Assembly: GCA_022561355.1 (NCBI GenBank)
Contig: JADFRJ010000065.1
Span: forward strand, 1-10,534
Direction of reading: 5' to 3'
Length of the DNA stretch: 10,534 nucleotides
DNA from: Chloroflexota bacterium
GTDB taxonomy: Bacteria > Chloroflexota > Dehalococcoidia > DSTF01 > RBG-16-68-14
The position numbers and the translations under genes were made by a program. Under the pieces are notes generated by a model. That model made no database searches. It saw only the letters and a list, made by a program, of their open reading frames with translations, and had not been told where the DNA came from. Below, piece by piece: positions 6,087-10,534 of the stretch (position 1 is its first letter; each line of letters opens with the position of its first letter).

Positions 6087-6196
6087 GTCACCCTGAGCGG
6101 AGCGAAGGGTCTGGCTTGCCGCCACCACGAGGTTGGTTCTCCATGAGTGACGAAAGCACCAGGGCGAACCGGACTCTTCACTTCGTTCAGAGTGAC
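6087..6196 (+). mobile_element. MITE-like inverted-repeat element, 110 bp
   Basis: A 28-nt left arm (6087-6114, beginning GTCACCCTGAGCGGAGCGAA) pairs with a right arm (6169-6196, ending TTCGTTCAGAGTGAC). Six positions mismatch, and all six are transitions (C/T or G/A), as expected from decay or from G-U pairing in RNA. The 54-nt centre (6115-6168) has no coding content. Similar CCTGAGCG-AGCGAAGGGTC palindromes are scattered widely in environmental bacterial genomes and produce spurious peptides such as RHSERSEE and LRSAQGD. No clear target-site duplication is visible. It fills most of the 151-nt gap between the ligase and crotonase genes and, if transcribed, could fold into a long hairpin that attenuates read-through. 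Confidence 0.75.
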
Positions 6197-6227
6197 GAAC
6201 GGCTGCTGATCGGAGCACAATTTAGCA

Positions 6228-7016
6228 ATGTCTGACTCCGCCCCCAAGGTCCTCACGGAGCGGCGAGGTTCAACGCTGGTCGTCACGATCAACCGCCCCG
6301 ACGTGCGCAACTGCGTCGACGGCGACACCGCGCAGCTCTTGAACGACGCTGCCAACGTGTTCCGCGACGACGACGATCTGGCCGTCATGGTGCTGACGGG
6401 CGCCGGCGGCATCTCCTTCTGTTCCGGCGCCGACCTCAAGGCTATCGACACGCTCATGACTCGCCCAGGAGCGCGTGAAGCAGGCCCGATGGGCGTCTCG
6501 CGCATCACCGACCTCGGCAAACCCGTGATCGGTGCGATCAACGGCTACTGCACGGCCGGGGGTCTGGAGCTGGCCTGCTGGTGCGACTTCCGGATCGCGT
6601 CCCGCAACGCACAGTTCGGCGTGCTCAACCGTCGCTGGGGCGTGCCGCTCGTCGATGGTGGCACGCAAAGGCTGCCGCGCATCGTCGGGCTGGGCAACGC
6701 GCTCTACCTGATCGAGACCGGCGCGCTGATCGACGCCGAGCACGCGTTGCGGATCGGGCTCGTGCAGGAGCTGGTGCAGGAGGAGCAAGCCCTGGAGAGG
6801 GCGCTCGTAGTCGCGGAAGCGCTCGGCCGCTATCCGCGGAAGGCGATGCGTCGGGACAGGCAAGCTGTACTAGAAGGGCTTACCCTGCCGATCGACGAGG
6901 GCCTTGAGCACGAGGCGCGCGTCCACCGCGACACGGCCGCTGAGCCTGAGATGGCCAGCTGGCTGCGGCGCTACGCCGCCGGCGACCGGCCGGCACCGTT
7001 CAGGCCACCAGAGTAG
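6228..7016 (+). CDS. Crotonase-fold protein (enoyl-CoA hydratase/isomerase family), one catalytic Glu missing
   Basis: 262 aa, the usual length of the family. CoA-thioester oxyanion-hole segments are present: SGADLK (66-71) and AGGLELA (110-116). Glu114 in GGLELA matches the first catalytic Glu of enoyl-CoA hydratase. The second Glu, normally in the QFAQPE-type segment, is replaced: QFGVLNRRWGVP (129-140) has Asn134 there, followed by LVDGGTQRLPRIVG. The FGVxxRRWGVPLxDGGT form is, from memory, typical of a subgroup of actinobacterial and Chloroflexota EchA-like proteins. Isomerase, hydrolase or another crotonase reaction is thus as likely as classical hydration. The start ATG follows a weak GGAG 12 nt upstream. 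It lies 151 nt after the acyl-CoA ligase, with the MITE between, and probably works on the CoA ester made by it or by a related ligase. Confidence 0.9.
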   Translation: MSDSAPKVLTERRGSTLVVTINRPDVRNCVDGDTAQLLNDAANVFRDDDDLAVMVLTGAGGISFCSGADLKAIDTLMTRPGAREAGPMGVSRITDLGKPVIGAINGYCTAGGLELACWCDFRIASRNAQFGVLNRRWGVPLVDGGTQRLPRIVGLGNALYLIETGALIDAEHALRIGLVQELVQEEQALERALVVAEALGRYPRKAMRRDRQAVLEGLTLPIDEGLEHEARVHRDTAAEPEMASWLRRYAAGDRPAPFRPPE

Positions 7017-7075
7017 GCCTACTAAAGTAGGGCGCCTTGGGTCTAATCTCGGGAACGTGTTAGGCTGCGGTCGTT

Positions 7076-7855
7076 ATGCCTACTGCCAAACTGAACGGAA
7101 TCGACGTCTACTACGAGGAGCACGGCTCAGGTCCAGCGATCATCCTCACGCACGGCCTCGGCGATAGCGCCGCGCTCTGGACGCCCCTGGCCGAGGCGCT
7201 GGCCGGCAAGTACCGGCTCATCGCGTGGGACATGCGCGGCCACTATCGAACTGAAGCGCCGGAAGAGCTATCCGCGTACACGCAGGACATCGTCGTCGAG
7301 GACCTGCGGGCGCTCTGCGACCACTTGGGGCTGGAGAAGGCCGTCCATGGCGGGCATTCGCTAGGCGGCTACACGGCGCTCCGTTTTCGCGAGAAGTATC
7401 CCGAGCGTGTCTCCGCGCTCGTCCTGCATGCGGCAGGCCCGGGCTACCGCAACGAGGAAGGGAGCCAGGCCTGGACGGACAGGCTTGCCGGCATCGCCGA
7501 TAAGCAAGAGGCACGCTTCGGGCTGGACGCTCGTGTCAGCGCGAAGGAGCTGCGCACGGGCGCGCCCCAGCTCGGCGAGGTCTCGCAGCACGTGGTGCGC
7601 GGCATCACCAACGTCGAGCGCGGCGTGATGGCGCACCCCAGCTTCACTGACGCGACGAAGATCGACGTGCCGGCGCTGGTGATCGTCGGCGAGAACGACA
7701 AGGCGTACGTGGCCAGCTCCGCCTACTTCGAGGCGAAGCTGCCGCGGGGCAAAAAGGTCGTCATCGAAGACGCCGGCCACCCGGCCGCGCTGGAGCAGCC
7801 GGAAGCGGTCTACGCCGCCATCCGCGAATTCCTCGACGGGCTGGACCTAACCTAA
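7076..7855 (+). CDS. Alpha/beta hydrolase fold protein
   Basis: 259 aa, single compact domain without signal peptide. The oxyanion HG is His26-Gly27 in LTHGLGD. The nucleophile elbow is GGHSLGG (92-98) with Ser95. The acid is Asp208 in VGENDKA and the catalytic His is His235 in DAGHPAALEQP. WDMRGHYRTE (51-60) is the typical strand-turn after the third strand. The cap region (about 123-190) is short, in the style of 3-oxoadipate enol-lactonase and related esterases, but the substrate cannot be assigned. No strong Shine-Dalgarno site precedes the ATG; a weak TTGGGT (7037) / TAGGCT (7061) pair could drive a near-leaderless transcript. It lies 59 nt after the crotonase gene and 2 nt before the next gene, with which it is surely cotranscribed. 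Confidence 0.9.
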   Translation: MPTAKLNGIDVYYEEHGSGPAIILTHGLGDSAALWTPLAEALAGKYRLIAWDMRGHYRTEAPEELSAYTQDIVVEDLRALCDHLGLEKAVHGGHSLGGYTALRFREKYPERVSALVLHAAGPGYRNEEGSQAWTDRLAGIADKQEARFGLDARVSAKELRTGAPQLGEVSQHVVRGITNVERGVMAHPSFTDATKIDVPALVIVGENDKAYVASSAYFEAKLPRGKKVVIEDAGHPAALEQPEAVYAAIREFLDGLDLT

Positions 7856-7857
7856 CC

Positions 7858-8706
7858 GTGGCAGACTCCTGGAAGACCGGCCTTGTTGAAGTAGGCGCCG
7901 ACGCCTACGCCTACGTCCAGGAAGGCGGCGGCATGTGCGTCTCCAACGCCGGCCTGATCGTCGGCCCCGAAAGCTGCATCGTCATCGACGCGCTGTTCGC
8001 GCCATCGATGACCCAGGCGTTCCAGGCTGAGATCAAGCGCGTCACCGACAAGCCCGTGCGTCTGCTCGTCAATTCACACCACCACATCGACCATACGCTG
8101 GGCAACGCGCTCTTCCCTGAGGCGCAGATCGTCAGCCACGTGAACGCGCGCGCTGAACTGGCTCGCATCGGCGTCTCGCCGCTGGAACGCCTGCGACCGA
8201 TCGTCCCGGACCTGGTCGCGGAGACGGAAGGCGTGGACATGCGCCTGCCTGACATCACGTTCGAGGGAATGCTCACGCTCAACCTTGGCGACCGCGAAGT
8301 GCGGCTCCAGCACCTCGGCCGCGGCCACACGATCGGTGACATCATCGTCATGCTGCCGGATGAAGGCATCATGTACGGCGGCGACTTGGCATTCCATCGC
8401 GTCACCCCGCTGGCATTCGAAGGGCACATCGGCGACTGGCTGGCGGTCTGCTACCGCATCGCCGACCGCTCGCCCAAGACGATCGTGCCGGGCCACGGCC
8501 CTGTCGGCGACATGGCCGAGTTCCGGAAGATGAGTGGCTATCTTTCGACGATCCGCAGCCAGGCGAAGGCCTCGTTCGACGATGGCAAATCTGAAGAGCA
8601 GGCCTTATCTGAGATCGACATTGGAGAGTACGCTTCTTGGACAGAGCCGGAGCGGCTCGCCGCCAACGTCGCCCGGCTGTTCCTAGAGTTTCGAGAAGAT
8701 ATCTAA
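7858..8706 (+). CDS. Metallo-beta-lactamase-fold metal-dependent hydrolase
   Basis: 282 aa from a GTG only 2 nt after the preceding stop, so translation is probably coupled; no clear ribosome site is seen. The binuclear metal site is complete: HHHIDH at 74-79 (His74, His76, Asp78, His79), His157 in GRGHTIGD, bridging Asp176 in YGGDLAF, and His213 in VPGHGP. The order and the sequence GHTIGDIIVMLPDEGIMYGGD match the cytosolic MBL-fold hydrolases often called quinoprotein-relay or SoxH-like. A typical reaction would be hydrolysis of an ester, lactone or thioester; the substrate is unknown. Pairing with an alpha/beta hydrolase and acyl-CoA genes suggests a role in breakdown of an organic acid or xenobiotic. 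Its stop codon overlaps the stop of the convergent gene by 4 bp. Confidence 0.9.
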   Translation: MADSWKTGLVEVGADAYAYVQEGGGMCVSNAGLIVGPESCIVIDALFAPSMTQAFQAEIKRVTDKPVRLLVNSHHHIDHTLGNALFPEAQIVSHVNARAELARIGVSPLERLRPIVPDLVAETEGVDMRLPDITFEGMLTLNLGDREVRLQHLGRGHTIGDIIVMLPDEGIMYGGDLAFHRVTPLAFEGHIGDWLAVCYRIADRSPKTIVPGHGPVGDMAEFRKMSGYLSTIRSQAKASFDDGKSEEQALSEIDIGEYASWTEPERLAANVARLFLEFREDI

Positions 8707-9599
8707 CCGCCAGACGAACGTCGCGCGACTACCACCGCGCCTGCCACCATCGAAGCCGTCACCAACAGCGCTCCGAGCACACTCGCCACAAGCCAGGCAG
8801 CGATCCAGTTTGTCGAAGCTGATGGCAACCCTCTGAGACCTTCATCCAGCGACACGCCGCCGACGGGCAGCGGGCCGGGCGCCGGGCTCGGCGACGGACT
8901 CGGCGAAGGGCTGGGCGGCGGCTGGCCGGCGATCAGGCTTCCTACTTCCCCGGCATCGTTCGTCGGGGATGGCACAGCGAGCTTGAAGTCGGTCGAGTCA
9001 TCACTGTTGCGCCACGGACTCGTGCTTTTGGCAGTGGACGATGTGCTTCGGGTTAGGCTCAACGTATCATCGCCGGCGCCGGAACTCGCCGGATCGGGAG
9101 ACATAGGATTGGTCCCCGTGAAGCCAGCTCCTCCATACGATACGCAGTCCACGTAGTTGTTCGGGTCCGATGCGTCCCACGTGCCGGGGAGTGGAGCGAA
9201 GACATCAGGGGCGCCCCAGCAGACCATGCCTGCCGCCGGAAGGATGCCCGGCGGGAACGTAAAGTCCGCACTGATCCCGGATGCCGCCTCGAACGCTGTG
9301 GTCCCCATGATCCACTTGTCACCGAAGATACTCACGTTGCCACCTATGGGATCTAGGAGGACTCCCGCCAAGCTGCCGTCGGCGTTGAACGCGGTTAGGC
9401 GGGTGTTGGTCACGGCGTCCTGATAGATCGCCAGTTGCTCGATCTCTACGAATTGGACGTTGGGGTCACCATCGAAGCCGGACATGACCTCCGTGATCTC
9501 CGAGATGTGATGTAAGGCCAGGGCCGGCTGAACGCTCGCATGACCACCAGCTACCGCCACGAGGGCGGCGGCGGCGAGAATGGTCCACACGAATCGCAT
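8703..9599 (-). CDS. Exported protein with lamin-tail-like domain and C-terminal PVGGVS-helix-Arg anchor
   Basis: 298 aa. Residues 1-29 form a signal peptide (MRFVWTILAAAALVAVAGG, then a likely cleavage near ALA-LHH). Residues 30-215 are a secreted beta-rich domain: ISEITEVMSG, FVEIEQLAIYQ, TRLTAFNADGSLAGVLLDP, FPPGILPAAGMVCWGAP, NNYVDCVSYG. The layout resembles lamin-tail-domain proteins (edge strand EI.EVM.., then F.EI.., NNYVD.V.YG), but this is a fold-level guess. A Pro/Ser linker occupies 227-243. The tail has PVGGVS (245-250), a hydrophobic helix (about 266-291) and ARRSSGG at the end. The same tail type ends the upstream gene, 10 nt away, so the two form one unit. The stop overlaps the convergent MBL gene by 4 bp. 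The function is unknown; I infer a surface-anchored structural or adhesion protein. Confidence 0.82.
   Translation of the reverse strand: MRFVWTILAAAALVAVAGGHASVQPALALHHISEITEVMSGFDGDPNVQFVEIEQLAIYQDAVTNTRLTAFNADGSLAGVLLDPIGGNVSIFGDKWIMGTTAFEAASGISADFTFPPGILPAAGMVCWGAPDVFAPLPGTWDASDPNNYVDCVSYGGAGFTGTNPMSPDPASSGAGDDTLSLTRSTSSTAKSTSPWRNSDDSTDFKLAVPSPTNDAGEVGSLIAGQPPPSPSPSPSPSPAPGPLPVGGVSLDEGLRGLPSASTNWIAAWLVASVLGALLVTASMVAGAVVVARRSSGG
8871..8921 (-). repeat. Low-complexity tract encoding a Pro/Ser linker
   Basis: Repeated CCSAGC/CCGTCG-type codons encode PPPSPSPSPSPSPAPGP between the secreted domain and the C-terminal anchor of the minus-strand protein. It acts as a spacer or wall-spanning linker. 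Confidence 0.7.
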
Positions 9600-9609
9600 G
9601 GGCGCCCCG

Positions 9610-10534
9610 CTACCTCTCGCGACGTGCGACTCGCCACGTCAGGGCAGCGCCGAACGCCATGCTTGCGAGTACGGCCATGGCCCCTGCAACGAACCAGCCC
9701 GGGAGTCCGGAACTTGGATCTCGAAGACCGGCGATGTCGCCGCCGATCGAGATGCCACCAACCGGCGCCGGTGCGTTCGGCTTGAGGAACGTAATGACGC
9801 TGGCGCCGAACTCCGCGACGTAGATCGTCCCATCGTTACCAACGGTGACGTCCAGAGGGAAGACGAAACTGTCAGCAAACGTCGTCTGACTGACAACGGA
9901 CGTCCCATCGCCCGAAAGCTGGATCCGTCCCAGCAGCCCATCGATCAGCGCGACGTAGAACAGGTCGCCCTGCAGCTTGCCTGAGAAGATCCCCGCCGTG
10001 TACTCGACGATGCCGTTCGTGGAGACCGGCAGCAAGTCGATCGGGCCCGTCCAATCGGCGCCATCGCCTTCCGTGCCGTTGTGGTAGACGCACTGGCGGA
10101 CGTCGAACCGTCCGCGGTTGCGGTTGGGCTGGCCATAGTAATCGCCTGCCTCAATCAAGTCTAGTTCGTCCGGCCCACGCTCGTCCGGCGCCCAGGGATC
10201 AGGATCCTCTGTCGTGCAACTCGTTGAACCACCTCCGAGGCCCGCGTTGGGACCGTTGTCGGTAGCGTAGAGCTTGCCGTTGCTGTGCCAAACCAGGTCA
10301 TATGGGTTGCGCAGGCCGGAGGCGTACACGCTGACATCGCCCGAAACCTGATCGACGGTGCTGCTGTACGTGCCCGCCGGCGAGTAGGTGACCGCGCCGT
10401 CGAAGCCGACCGCGAAGATGTCTGCCACCAGCATCGCGCCGGAGAGCGGAACATCAGGCCGCTCGAACAGGCCGAAGCCGGGCGTCGTCTCCACGCCGGC
10501 GTTCGTGGTGCTGCCGTGCGCGATGTAGAGCCGG
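9610..10534 (-). CDS. PQQ-dependent/glucose-sorbosone dehydrogenase-like beta-propeller with membrane anchor (5' end outside window)
   Basis: The frame is open from the window edge (first whole codon ends at 10533), so the gene is partial; the GTG at 10494 is an internal Val within RLYIAHGSTTNAGVETTPG and not a start. In 307 visible residues, propeller signatures are clear: SGLRNPYDLVWHSNGKLYATDNGPN (72-96, numbering from the edge) and ELDLIEAGDYYGQPN (123-137), both typical of soluble glucose dehydrogenase/sorbosone dehydrogenase proteins, then VFPLDVTVGNDGTIYVAEFG near the end. The C-terminus has APVGGISIGGD (256-266), a hydrophobic helix (about 279-300) and RVARRER. This predicts an exported oxidoreductase or sugar-binding propeller held at the membrane facing outward. 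PQQ or Ca ligands cannot be confirmed from the fragment, so a non-enzymatic propeller is possible. The next gene starts 10 nt downstream, and its GAGAGG ribosome-site candidate overlaps this stop. Confidence 0.88.
   Translation of the reverse strand, partial: RLYIAHGSTTNAGVETTPGFGLFERPDVPLSGAMLVADIFAVGFDGAVTYSPAGTYSSTVDQVSGDVSVYASGLRNPYDLVWHSNGKLYATDNGPNAGLGGGSTSCTTEDPDPWAPDERGPDELDLIEAGDYYGQPNRNRGRFDVRQCVYHNGTEGDGADWTGPIDLLPVSTNGIVEYTAGIFSGKLQGDLFYVALIDGLLGRIQLSGDGTSVVSQTTFADSFVFPLDVTVGNDGTIYVAEFGASVITFLKPNAPAPVGGISIGGDIAGLRDPSSGLPGWFVAGAMAVLASMAFGAALTWRVARRER

Noticed and set aside
5937..6218. Reverse-strand peptides containing RHSERSEE and LRSAQGD
   Set aside because: These are the well-known spurious translations of the MITE-like palindrome at 6087-6196.
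10492..10494. GTG at 10494 as start of the propeller protein
   Set aside because: The frame stays open to the window edge with propeller-like residues (RLYIAHGSTTNAG), so the gene is truncated by the window and this codon is internal.

Overview
The window looks like a high-GC Chloroflexota chromosome, most likely Dehalococcoidia or a SAR202-like relative. This is inferred from the style of the type I dockerin repeats (ADVN.DG..NS.DAALILQF.AGL...LP), the C-terminal PVGGIS-helix-Arg tails, and an environmental-style MITE whose arms read GTCACCCTGAGCGGAGCGAA. No rRNA, tRNA, CRISPR array, integrase or transposase was seen.

Region A (1-4438, + strand) is a run of four exported dockerin proteins: an S8/S53-like serine protease with a Pro/Thr linker and dockerin; a type 1 copper protein (cupredoxin) with a dockerin; a small protein made only of signal/anchor plus two dockerin modules; and an N-terminal dockerin joined to an unrecognised domain with a GDCPAGC motif. 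The four genes carry five dockerin modules (ten half-repeats). No cohesin and no carbohydrate-active enzyme is visible, so this is a non-cellulosomal use of dockerins. Three near-identical 35-nt elements (2716, 3368, 4439), each with a perfect TTGACA, a 17-nt spacer and GATCAT, stand before genes 3, 4 and 5. They look like a duplicated promoter cassette.

Region B (4442-8706, + strand) is a cytoplasmic acyl-CoA and hydrolase module. It holds a 4-coumarate/long-chain acyl-CoA ligase driven by the third copy of the promoter, a crotonase-fold protein lacking one catalytic Glu, an alpha/beta hydrolase, and a metallo-beta-lactamase-fold hydrolase starting 2 nt after it. A 110-bp MITE-like inverted repeat separates the ligase from the crotonase gene.

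Region C (8703-10534, - strand) is a convergent two-gene unit for exported, membrane-anchored proteins. One is a PQQ/glucose-sorbosone-dehydrogenase-like beta-propeller that runs off the window end; the other is a secreted protein possibly of lamin-tail-like fold. Both end in the same tripartite tail (PVGG[IV]S, hydrophobic helix, Arg cluster), probably a surface-sorting or anchoring signal. The window therefore contrasts two exoproteome attachment modes: dockerins on the left and a PVGGxS-helix-Arg tail on the right. The strands meet with a 4-bp overlap of stop codons and no visible terminator.

The first gene probably begins upstream of the window. Its reading frame continues protein-like above the first possible start and is interrupted by one in-frame TGA at 25-27.
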